Assembly: GCF_037975245.1 (NCBI RefSeq)
Contig: NC_092581.1
Location: 19,490,303-19,554,302 of the forward strand
Length of the DNA: 64,000 nt
Direction: 5' to 3'
Source of the DNA: Apostichopus japonicus
Taxonomy: Eukaryota; Echinodermata; Holothuroidea; Aspidochirotida; Stichopodidae
The notes below the pieces were generated by a model, which was given only the letters and a program-made list of their open reading frames with translations, did no database searches and was not told where the DNA came from. A program made the translations under genes and the position numbers. Below, one piece after another: positions 28,493-52,100 of the stretch (within the stretch, counting starts at the first letter, position 1; the number at the start of each line of letters is the position of its first letter).

Positions 28493-28609
28493 TACATACA
28501 AACATACATACATACATACATACATACATACATACATACATACATACATACATACATACATACATACATACATACATACATACATACATACATACATACA
28601 TACATACAT
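28493..28609. repeat. (CATA)n tetranucleotide microsatellite
   Basis: About 28 copies of CATA following the 3' end of the SINE at 28267-28492. Confidence 0.95.
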
Positions 28610-28761
28610 GTAAGTATAGTACTAATACATATATACAGGAACAATATCAACTCTACACACATACCAATAACGGCTTAAGTCTCATTTATCGGGAACTTTA
28701 CTTTTACATACCAACGTATACAAAACATTATCATGTTACTGATTAAACCCACGTTTCTGAA

Positions 28762-28767
28762 TTTATT
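28762..28767 (-). terminator. Candidate poly(A) signal of TRAPPC3
   Basis: Minus-strand AATAAA about 300 nt downstream of the TRAPPC3 stop codon, and the closest canonical hexamer seen. Confidence 0.4.
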
Positions 28768-29066
28768 ACTGAATGTTTGCAGCTTGAATATCAATTGACG
28801 TCTGGAAATTTCTCGGCGAACAAGCAGGTGACAACGTCCAACGATGAATCCCTTTGACTGGTACAAATTCAGCCTCCGAATAGCTTGCAATAATTGTCTT
28901 CCTGGCTGACCTTTGACACACATCCAAAGGGTTAAAATGCTACTACAACAAGTAGTCTACACAACCATCACAATCTGTAATATATTCAATTACAAGTCTT
29001 GGTCGTGGAATTCTCACCGATGTTTGGTTCCATTTACAATTCTATCTATTGTTGATCACCCCAAAC

Positions 29067-31554
<2,488 letters not shown>

Positions 31555-31612
31555 GTTCTTTGCTATTTGAGAGCGACAGAAATTTCTCAAATTCTAGAAT
31601 TTTTCAGTGATT
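31555..31612 (-). other. Probable TRAPPC3 5' UTR segment
   Basis: Between the start codon and a strong minus-strand acceptor (ctttttcag before 31612). A further upstream leader exon near 32262-32340, ending in a gtaaat donor, is possible but only inferred. Confidence 0.4.
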
Positions 31613-33542
31613 CTGAAAAAGAAATGAAACTACATATAAAATGAGATAAATTAGTGCAGTAACACTGCCTCCAAACAGACTTACACAACCCCGAACAGTT
31701 ACCAATTACTGTTTTAATTACTAATGCCATCTGCTAATCATCATCAAATATACTATTCTTGCTGCCAGATATTTTCCAACTGGCTGACTGAACCTAGCCT
31801 AGGTAAGAAGAAAACAAACCTGAAGAAGATATGGTAGCTTAGTAGTTATAAGTTATTGTAACTGGTGTTAACCATACCAAAAAACAGTTGGATATTTCAG
31901 GAATTGGGGTGTATTAAACAATACAGTTGACAGTTTGATTGTAGGCTAAGCTCATTTTACCACAGATGATTCGTCGTATATAGCGCTAGCGACTCATGAC
32001 CTACAATATACCAGACAGAACTTACGCCTATGTTTAACGCATATTCCCCTACTACTAGTAGAGTAACTTGTACTATTGCTGTCTGAGTGTAGGCCTAACT
32101 GTACAATACTGTACATTATAAACCAATCCTTCGACCTAGCCTAGGCCCAATTGCGTTAGGAAGCACCTGTACCTGAGACTAGGCTACTCCAATACTTATC
32201 ATGTAACACGGAATACCCACGTAGAAACATAAATGAACTAGAGTCAAAGGAATAATTTACCCGAAAGCTCTTGCTCTAATTTGGATCCTTTGGGTTTTGC
32301 TATCTACGATAAAACCTTCAAAAAAGCTATCGGGTATTTCAGCCTTACCACTGCAAACGTGACCAATTTATAGTTCTTGCAAACAGATAGATTTCCACAT
32401 AGAAGTTTGATCAGTCAGGGTTGCTGGTGCAATTCTGTGTTTTGATAACTACTATTAGATGTACATCATATGAAATTTATAGCACATTCATGCTAAAGCG
32501 TTAGTGACAACCCATTCTAATGTTTAATCAGCAATTTTCAATTTCAGTCTCATTTTAATGAAAATTTAAGGATAACTGAAACATTTCAAACTGATTACTA
32601 GGGAGTAGTGTGAGACATAAGAATAAGAAGTTTCAAACAATTTAGTTGATTACAGTTTCAAGACAAGATTTGGGAGACGTACTTTAAATTTCTTTGCTTC
32701 CTTGGAAAGCTCGATTGGTGTGTACAACTGCATGACCTTCAATACCCTAATCGAGGTAAATTGTGTTAATTTTGACTGGACGCACGTAATAACACTTGCC
32801 TGTTGTAGTAGCTTATACGAAAGTGCGTGCTTTGAACTTGAAGTGTTTTAATAATAACAATACATGCCTAGTCCAAGAGCTGCAGAAGACTATTTCGACT
32901 GAATTCACCGGTCTGTACTATTAAATCTGTAACGGCATTAGCCTAGGTTCTATAAAGCCCGACTGAACTTAGGCCGGTCTAGTTAGGACTAGTAGTAGGC
33001 CTAGTACTAGTAGATAATAGCTACGTTAGTAAGAGTAACAGAGTCTAAGTAAGACTAGGCCCTAGGCCTTACTTTGGAATCGAACTATGGCTAAATGACA
33101 TACAGAAATAGGGAAGCCTAAGAAATAGGATAGCACTAAGCCTAAGAATATAACCTAGTTTGTTTTGGAATTAGAATGAAGTCATCTGTGCTTTATTAAT
33201 TAATATATAAAGTAATTTTTATTTGAACCCAAAGATATTAATACCCACAACTTTGATATTCATGCAATTAAACTTTTCTCATTTTGGCATAATAATCTTA
33301 TTGCTAGTCCATACCCCCACCCCCCAACCAAGTACCCCCTCACCATGCACCACCCCAGTATCTTGTGCTGTAAACTTATTGTTAATTGTGATTTTATAAA
33401 TTTGCTATTTCATTGTCCACTTATACACAACCAAACATGGAATTCTTGTGCAAAGGAAAAGTAGTCGACTGCTTCATCAACCAATTAATCTCACCTGAGA
33501 AAAAAAGGGTTTCTTTCTATATTATTATTAGCATATTGTTTC
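31613..33542. promoter_or_regulatory. TRAPPC3-CPOX divergent intergenic region
   Basis: About 2 kb between two genes transcribed away from each other, so it must hold both promoters. It contains clustered cctagg/ctagtactagtag words (32.9-33.1 kb) and a short C-rich stretch. No clear TATA box or CpG island can be called by eye. Confidence 0.45.
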
Positions 33543-33556
33543 CTTCTTTCTAACAG
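33543..33556 (+). promoter_or_regulatory. Splice acceptor upstream of CPOX start (5' UTR intron)
   Basis: A pyrimidine-rich tract ending in taacag lies 32 nt before the CPOX start codon. This suggests that the first coding exon (with its 14 coding nt) is preceded by a 5' UTR intron, so the promoter is further upstream in 31.6-33.5 kb. Confidence 0.4.
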
Positions 33557-33588
33557 GATTACATTTACATGTACAAAGAAACGGTAAC

Positions 33589-42724
<9,136 letters not shown>

Positions 42725-43536
42725 CAGGGGCAGCAGGGGTGAAACATCTGAGAGTCCGAGAAAAAGATTCCAGTCCGCAGAAGCGGAGCGAACAGTACTA
42801 TCAAGGACAGGAGAGATTGATCATTGAGTCCTATCAGCAATATTATCACACTTTAAACGGGCAATCTACGTTTTCAACTTTAATTGACAATTCTTTTTAC
42901 AAAGCTTTGGAGAGAATCAGAAAGATCTGGGAAACCTATTCAATTGACTGCATTTCCGTTTTTTGAATTTTAGATAAAATCTCATAGCATCTGTCAACAA
43001 TCAAAAAATGGTTAATTATGTCATTGTGGCCTTAAAAAATTCCTTATTGTACTGCTTTGCAATTATGAAAAAGTTAATAAGATAATTGTTTTGAAAAGGA
43101 TTTCGGTAACATTTAGCGTGGAGTAATGAATTTTTGTTCCTGCTGGCAGTAGAGTATCTTTTGTCTTTCTACTGTCTGTCATATGATCTATAGATATGAA
43201 TCATATTTCAAGGTATCGTAAGGTATCGTAATAAGTATCCCATGAAAATGTAGGTAATTTATAGCCAATAATCATATTTTGTTAAAATGAGTAAGGTAAA
43301 AGTTGAAACTTTACAGTTTGCATTTTAACCTGGGGTTGAAATCTCATGTTAACAAGTGTCTGCACGACATCATATCCATAATTTATTCAAATTCCTGAAT
43401 AATTAACCATTCATCCACCTTGTAGTTGGTGAAGTAAAGATGTGGGCGTGTCATAGCGTGATGAATTGCATTCTTATTTGGAAGTAATGCAGGATATGTA
43501 TTCAACATTTTACCTTTTTTTTTTACCGATATGGAA

Positions 43537-43542
43537 AATAAA
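43537..43542 (+). terminator. Candidate poly(A) signal of CPOX
   Basis: Plus-strand AATAAA about 810 nt after the CPOX stop. Other AATAAA-like hexamers lie near 43.77 and 43.9 kb, so the exact end is open. Confidence 0.3.
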
Positions 43543-44789
43543 ATAAGACCAATTGTATACACATATCTATAGTTATCAGTTATATGTATTTTCTGTTCTT
43601 CACACCAAGTATTTGTCAATATTATGATTATTATTATTATTATGATTTTTGTTTTGCTATATCTACAAATGAATCAAAACATTTCTTCTTTTCAAACATT
43701 TTGTTTTTCTTCTCCCACCAGAAGTCATGTCAGAAATTAATAGATACATCATGAATATTTAACAGAAAATAAAAAAACAAAATTAAAATAACAATTAAAA
43801 ATGATCTATATACAAGAAGTCATAATTGTTAAATAGGTAAAGAAGGAAAAAAAAGGAAAAAAAACAGAAATTAGAAGATGAAAATTTTTCTCATGGCACA
43901 TAAAATAAATTCTCACCGAAAATAGAGCAACCCTGAGATATGGTAACATTTCATTTATAGTAAACAAATTCCACCAATAATATCTGAGAGCATTTTTAAT
44001 AACAAAGAAATATTTCCTTTTCATCGGTACAAGCAATCCGGGGGTGTCTCATAGTTGGGATTTAAATCGGTTATAGTTTGTTATGAAGCGTTGTGTACTT
44101 ACAAAACACATTATTTCATAAAAGTTTATAAATATATGGAGAAAATGACCATAATGTCACAAATCTTTCACAAACTAACGTCCTCATTTTGTGTCTATTT
44201 TGTAGGAGGGAATGGGGGTGGGGGGGGGGGGTGGGTGGCAATAAACAATTAATCTTTTCGCAAACTTTTTCCTTCACCAGCCTCTTGAATAATTTCCCAA
44301 TGTAGCAAATATTTTCAGCCGTTATAAAGCTTCATACGTGGAGTCTATATGCGCACATTTTAAAGTTAACAAAATAAAAAGTATTCATATTGGATGGACA
44401 CCCCATAAAAATATGACTCATTTTCAAGCTTTTTTTCAGATATCATATTAATTATTCTTACGATATCTGTAGTCATTCTAAGAAGAAAAATATATATCAC
44501 ACCAAAGCCTGACATGAACATTTCTTTCTCTCGTACAGCTCTAAGACAGGGAATATAAATAAAATATGGTATTTCAATACTATCCAAATCCTGAGTTTTG
44601 AAGAAATTGCATTAATAAAAAAATTCCAAGGTTTATCAATATGTTTTAGTTCTATGTGATACTAAAAACATTTATATCTTGCTTTTCAACTTTTTCAGCG
44701 GCTCGTGATGATGAAAGGGGTAATTTACTTCTATATTACAGAAAAGTAAAAATAGTCGTTGACGAGAAAGAGTAGAGAACATTTTAGGC

Positions 44790-44868
44790 TAGAATGGGAT
44801 TCGAACTAGTGACCTCATGATATATCAAGGCCTAGACTCGATCAACTGAGATATGCAGCCCCTTGTTA
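44790..44868 (-). mobile_element. tRNA-derived SINE head or tRNA pseudogene
   Basis: On the minus strand, ggggctgcatatctcagttg (A-box) is followed by the B-box gttcgaatcccattctagcc. The ends GGCT/AGCC could pair as a short acceptor stem. Not a convincing functional tRNA. Confidence 0.5.
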
Positions 44869-45537
44869 GTGACGATCCATTGAGAGATGTTTCTTTCCTG
44901 GGGGAGGGGGGAGGGAAGTCAGATCCTTGCCAACTAAGGGCAAGATTAATAGAAACAGAATCAAATGTTAAAAAAGGTAACAATCTGACAGCCATAGATA
45001 GTCACAGATCCAGGGGGTGGAGTAGGTGGGGGGGGGGGCAGGCCCCTTATGAAACACTAACATATAACAGACGTATAACTTTGATCATAAGAAGGTACAT
45101 AATGGACAACTTTTCAGAATGCTTCGTGTGGAGACATTGCTTACATTTTATCAGCGTTTCATTATTCAGAGCTATTTCTGGTAGTAAATTCTAATATATA
45201 ATGGTCATTGTCAAGGACCACCCACACCACTCTACACCCATGTAGAGAAATCCTAGATCCAACAACCATAGATAAGACAACGCGTTTATGTCAAAATGTG
45301 CTTATACCAATCTTGACCAAGGCACTTAGGTGTAACTTGTAAGATAAAAATATGAATCCACGTACTTCTTAATAAGACAACTGGTTGGATTGTGTTATAT
45401 TTAAAAATACTAAACCAGGTGACCAAGATACTTGGTACCGATGGCCATCTTTGAAGTATTTCTAAAGGTACCTTGTCTACCTCATATTTGAGGAAGGGGA
45501 GAGGGGAGGGGGGGGGGGGAGATATGTCATGATATAG

Positions 45538-45543
45538 TTTATT
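45538..45543 (-). terminator. Candidate poly(A) signal of NOTUM
   Basis: Minus-strand AATAAA about 570 nt past the NOTUM stop. A nearer ATTAAA lies at about 45847-45852, so the choice is uncertain. Confidence 0.3.
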
Positions 45544-46114
45544 TCCATTAACACATTACAAGGAAAGATTTTCAAATTATTAAGCTCATTTTCCATGGCT
45601 TGGTTTCTTTGTAATAAATTTTTGTCATAGGCACGTCACATTTTGTCTAACAAAACAAATACGAAGCAACCCATACTACATGTCTTGAGAAAAGCGATAT
45701 TGGTAATAGTAAAATGTGCTAAGAAGTTTTCAAATTAATATGCTTGTAATCAGAAAAGCACGAATGAAAATCAAGTGACAATTCTTAAAGTTATTTCTCG
45801 TTTGTTTCCTATGTACAATTTGATTAATAATAAATTATCCTCTTTTTTTAATTTGAAAAGGATAACAGCTAAGGTCCTCTCGCACCTTATTTTATATTTC
45901 TGCCGTTTTTAACTTCAGGTTAGGTCTTAAAACCTCCTTTTTGAAAGGAATAAAAATTGTACATCCCACTTGTTCACATTGTGTGCAACGTCACTTCCTG
46001 TTCGTTGTGTATCTGTCTGTTTGTATATATTTGTATGTGGAATTTCTTTCTTTCAAGTGTCTGTTTTTCTTCATGTGGAATATATCATGATACAGGATGT
46101 TGGTAGATACCCTA

Positions 46115-49100
46115 TCATCCACTATTCCTTCTGGAACTCGACGCCAGAAGTTCCATTGCCTCGTTGGGATCTATCATCGCCAGAACTCTTTGATCAAGGC
46201 CTAACTCATCTGCTAGGGCACTAAGATCCATCCCTGCTAACCTTAGAAAGTACAAAAATTCCATTTCTTCACCTGTTGATGAAAAAACAAAACATGTACA
46301 AATGCATTATCTGGGACTTGGAAGGGAGAACGTGAGGCAAAGCAAATGGAGGTGTACATGGGGATTTGGAGGGTTGGTGTGGGATTGGGAGGGGTGGTAG
46401 TTCTGAGTAAATATCTTTGATCAACGTAAACGTAAAACTAAAATTGCGAATTTTCTATTAACTGTATCATGCACTGCCATCCCCACCCCTCCATCCCTCC
46501 CCTCCGGCTCTCCCATTTCCCTTTCTTATAAGGTTAGGCTATTACCGTTATTTTCCTTGTATCCTTCATTCTATCAATTGATTCGTGATTACAATTAAAA
46601 TTACTAATTAGATCACATATTCACAAAGCCCTGTCTACCTCTTACTGGTTACCCACCCCTCTTTACCCTCCCCCTCCCTCCTTAACCAGAATGATTAAAT
46701 CTGCCTATCTGTAGACGTATTTATTGGTTTAGGACAGGTAGGGTTACAATGAGGACACGTTGCATGTTGAACCCCTTACCTTCTCCCTCCTCCCTTCCCC
46801 TTCCCCTTCCCCCTCCCCGTACCTTTCCCTACACACCCTTGTCCTCCCCTCTCCCCTCCCCTCCCTTGCCCCTTTCTTGACCATTTTCTTTCTTTTTTTT
46901 GACCATAATTATTAAATTTGCTAACCTGTACACGTATTACTTGGTTTAGGACAGGTAGGGTTACAATGAGGACACGTTACATGGTCAACCCCTTCCCTTC
47001 TCCCTCCTCCCTTCCCCTCCCCGTCTCTTCCCCTACACACCCTTGTCCTCCCCTCTCCCCTTCCCTTTCCCCTCCTCTTTCTTGACCATAATGATTGAAT
47101 CTGCTAACCTGTAGACGTATTAATTGGTTTAGGACAGGTAGGGTTGCAATGAGGACACGTTGCATGGTCAACCAACTTATTTTGGCACCTCTTCGGCTTT
47201 CTGCGGGTTGGCCTGGTTACCGTGGCAACCTCCTCAGTCGAATCTCTTACTGTCGTGCTACCAACGTTCGTGCTACCAACGTTAACTGGTTCATCTCCCT
47301 GGAGACTGATTTCACTCTCCACCTCATCGCTACTTTCAGCCTTTTTCCTCTTATTTTTCTTACGTGTCCTCCTTTCCGTTGACCCTGATGAAGTAAATGA
47401 AATTGAAAGCCGTAAAATACATGAATAATAATAATAATAAAAATTATGGTCTGTAAAAATCGCAATGTTGATATATTCAAAGTTAAATTAAATACAAAAG
47501 TGTATTCACCTGATACTAAAAAATGATGAAAAAAAATTCTAAGTTAACAATATTTTTATTAATTAATAAATAAAATTTAATTTATCATTCATTAATAATA
47601 AAAAAACAAAAGAATAAACTTCATAAATCATTCATAACTAATTGAAGTTTCTTTTCCTGAGACTTCTTGCGATGAATCGTGGTATAATTTTGAAAATACT
47701 GTTTCGAGTTTACTAAAGCATTGTTACCGATTGGTGATTAATCATTATCAAACTATGATTGCATCACTTAAGTGAACAAAAATTAATGAATAATTAATTA
47801 CTCTCATTAGACTCTCGATCCCCTCTTAAATTTTTGTTTAATATTACTAATCAATCAGTTTCATTTAAAAATAAGAAACAAAGCAAAAAGATGTTTTTAT
47901 AAATCTTGACTGACCTGTACTTCTTTGACGTCTTCTCCTCTTGTTTCTGGGTGGTTCACTCTCCGGTTCGAAGCTAGCGATATCTCTGAACTGAGAGGTT
48001 GCAGCCAACGAGTCGACCATAGGTATGTTAATAATTTCATCGTTCTCTTCATCTGTTTAAATTAATCGAAATAATATTGATTGTGTATCAGTAACGTCTA
48101 CAGAGATGAACGAATAGCCCCCCCCCCCTTCCCCACACACTCCTCCACCCCGCAGAAGGCTGGATAAAAATACGAAACAGATAGATCGCCAATTTGAGAA
48201 AGAATATGAGAATTTGAAAACAATAAAATAGTAATAAATATGTTGTGTGAGTAGAACGAATAACTCTGAATCCTAATTCCTGATTCCCTTGACAAATCTT
48301 CCAAAATATGAAATTTTAATTTGTCTCATATATCATTATAGTAGCCTTTTATCATATATGTGTCCCTTCAGGATCATCATACGAAAAGCAGACGCGAGTT
48401 TTAAGTAATAATTCGATGGGTACAAGGTAGTCCATTGGAATGGAGTTTGCGTGACTTACGCTGTAAACTCCCTGCTGTTGTTGGTAACTCTTGCGAACTT
48501 GGTGGGTCTGTCTCCTGCCGTGTAATCCTATCCGTTGATTTCAACCAACACTGTATGCTACGAGATAACTTTGTGTTCCTAACCTGAACTTGTGCCCAGG
48601 TGCTGCAAATTTAAAATAATAAATTAACAAAAATGAAACATAAAACCATGAAAAAAATGGATCCACGGTGTTGATATGTTTACAAATTTATTTACGGTCA
48701 CGCTTAATGAAGCTTCTTTGAGGGACAGAGAATCAGGAATTACCTCAAAATATTGGCTCATGTCCAAACTACCGTCCCTAAAATAAAGTGTGGGTTACAT
48801 AACCCCGTCTTCTAACTCAATCTTCAATAATAATTCAAATGACTGACATTCATAACCAAACTTATTATAAGATTTTTTCCACTGGGCCCAAATGGCACAA
48901 AAGGCCCCCGTCATATGAATAGTAAATCGATGGGTTTGATGACCCACTGTAGGCAACCCCGTTGACTAAAATAATGGGTTCAATGTCACACATCCAAACC
49001 TACGCCCTAGCCTCGGTCAATCGAAAGTTTAATGTCATTCAAGTCATAACGTGTGAATCATTCAATAACCCACTTAGCCACCCACCATACCCCAGGCATG

Positions 49101-52100
49101 TTGAAATTGTAATCGATGGTTTCAATGTTACCGTCCTACCTTTGTAATAACACCATATGAGCATAGCATGCCGGAGCAAACACTGTGCTGTGGGAAGAAA
49201 AAGAAAATGAAGAAAATATTATTGGATCGGATCAATTAAAATGAACCATTATAAATAAGGTCAGTTGTAGGTTACTGTTTTTATTTTATTTTTTTATTGT
49301 TAATTTGAAAAACAAAATAATATGATCAATCTTTGCTAAATTTTCAAACATAAAACAAGGGTATGTGTTCCACATTTTGTCCCTCCCTTTAAATCCAGAG
49401 GCAATGCACAGCCAGTATTTTTTCATGCGCATGTCTCTTTCGTAGTTCCAGGTTAGGTCAAGTAACACAAACACAATGAGTCAAGTTTACACGTTTTGTA
49501 CCATATACAAATGAAGGTAAAAATTCCAAACAGGCATGATATAGTAAGTATGAGAAAAAAATAAGGACTAGGCATATTAGTTGATTACGTCATTACTTAC
49601 GTGGCATTACGTAATGATACTCGTGTCAACCGACCAATCTTTTGCATATAGTTCCAGTGCCTGATCTCTCTCGGTGGTCCACCCATCCCTATCGTTAACT
49701 GTGCTTCGTCGTATAACCACTGGAATATAAACACTGGCGCTGAGTTGGAAGAAAGAGTTTAAATAAAAGTAGTAGGTCGTTTTGATAAAACTGTTATAGT
49801 TAGACCTTACTTTAGTCCTTCGTTTGCCTCCCCCAGCCCCTCTATCCTACCTCCCCTCACTCCACGCTCTCCCGTCCCTTTTCCCGCCTCACCCCCTCAC
49901 CCCACACCAGCCCCCCCCCCCACGTTACGTTATACTTCATGGTCACTTGTGTTCATCCTTCAACGAGTGTTTTTTTTTTACGTGACCAACCGAAGCGGTA
50001 ACGTCACGGCCTAACGACAATGGAAAGACAAAACCAACCAATACTAAACCCAACCTAACCTAACCTCACTCTCCCTGACCCATGAAACGTGCTATACAGA
50101 GACACATACCGGTCCCGATCGTAGTGTCACAAAGGCCCCCGACCCCGCCCAAAAAACAGACAGTTCCCGAAAAGTCGACGAAAACTTGTTTCAACATGCA
50201 ACCTCAAATCCGTGTTCACTGCCTACAGGACTTCCTTCAAAGATTATTTTACTGCCATCCAGACTCGAAGTACTTTCCCCACATGGAGAGACATAATTGT
50301 CTTTAGCTACAGTGATATTTGAAATTAGAAATACATCTTCCTATATGAACCCGTAATGTGACAAAATGAAACAGGAACTAACTGTAAAAACAACTTACAT
50401 TTTAATGTCTCGTGTATTCTGAACCCAAAGAAGCATTTCCAGCTTTGTGTTTGACCATAGACCTCGGTACAGGCCCGGGGTGTGTAACTTCTCCAGAGTC
50501 TGGTGAGAGAAGAAACAAAGAGACTTGTAAACAAAATACTAATTACGAAGTTGTAAACAACTTGACTGAAAAGAACATCCAAATCGATAATCCCTCAGCA
50601 TACATGCAGTAACGTATCGACTATATACAAATACATTTGGGTTACGTCACTTTTATGCTGGAAGAGAGTCGGCTACACTTATCTCAGACCCTAGTGGTCC
50701 TGTTTATTATATAGAGTGAATACATATATTTGTTGTTAGAGTCGTTGGGTGGGGTGGAGTGGAGGAGGGACGGGTTAGAGTGGGTCGACCAGAAATGTGG
50801 GTTACTCACAAGAAAGTGCTCGCCACTACTTCATTTTAACAATATTCGTTAACGGTGTCACGTGCTATATTGTTTACTTGACATCGTGAAGTGGCACGTG
50901 ACACACCTTCCTTGCACACCACACGTGTGTATAGAATATTATGAACCTCTTCAAAATTACGCTTCGGATAACTTAAAAAGAGATATCTGACAACAAGCAA
51001 AATGTACATTTTCTCAAAGAAACAGATCTCTCGTGAACAAACAAAACAAAAACAGACTCAAGAATTAAAAAAAGAACTTACTTTGAGCCTCGTTTGATGG
51101 AGAGAGACGGATTACAGAACAAGAAATCCGAGCAGTCCTCTGTCGGTGAGTCTAGGGAATCGGTCTCCAAGAACCATCCGGAATCTGCCAATCCTCTCAC
51201 TGAGGCTGAACTACCTGCAGCCTCCATTAAATCAGCAACACGATCGATGTTCAGTAAGACGCCAGTACCTCCAGCACTGCGGGTATGTAATGATAAGGGT
51301 CCGTTGTGTTTATATATTATACATATATTGTAAACCAGGGGTAAGCAACTTTTTTGAAAGAACGGGCCAGATACAAGGGGTGAAAAATTGACTGGGCCGC
51401 ACCTAACCATCGACCTGCTGTTGATTTCAAACCTTTGATTCAGAGGACTTTCAAGCAATAGGTGTGTATACTTAATCTGTATTCAAAAAACATAATGTCA
51501 ATACAGTACAGTTGATAATTAATGGGGATAGTAGGCCTACCTGACAGCATCATTAGTGCCGATAATTTCTAAGCAGCTAGCTCGTTTTTTTTGTGATGAA
51601 TAAAAATAGATTTATTTATTTTTTATTTTCCTTGAGACATCTCACGGGCCGTACAAAAATCACTGGCGGGCCGCATGTGGCCCGCGGGCCGTAAGTTGCC
51701 CACCCCCTGTTGTAGACGTTACAACACGTGCGATACGAACATTTTACAATGTCACTTCATTGTATTTATTTCACACCAAAAAAATTCTAAAATCTTTGCA
51801 ACAACAAAATGGCGTAAAGTGGAATAGACCAGAGATTCTTGAGTTGGACGAATTTCCATCGGTAAAGTATAGTTTATAACAAGAATAGAGTCGGAATCTT
51901 TATCAGTTATGACTTGCGTTTTCAGTCACATTTCCAGCAGATTTCGGCGACTAAACAGTACTATATATATGTAAAGTACAATGTTTGATTACCTGCTTCC
52001 CGCCAATACCACTTGCTTGGCATCTAAAATTCCTGCCGTCATGAGTTCTTTTATCACTTCTTCCAAGATCAAAGCTCCCATGAAAGCATAGCTTCCTGAA

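Larger units (their letters stand above)
42725..46114. other. Convergent intergenic region between CPOX and NOTUM
   Basis: Holds the 3' UTRs of both genes, the tRNA-like SINE head near 44.8 kb, and G-tracts near 44220, 45030 and 45510. No other gene recognised. Confidence 0.6.

Noticed and set aside
50082-50306. Plus-strand 74-aa ORF inside NOTUM intron 8
   Set aside because: Short, antisense to an intron and without any recognisable motif.
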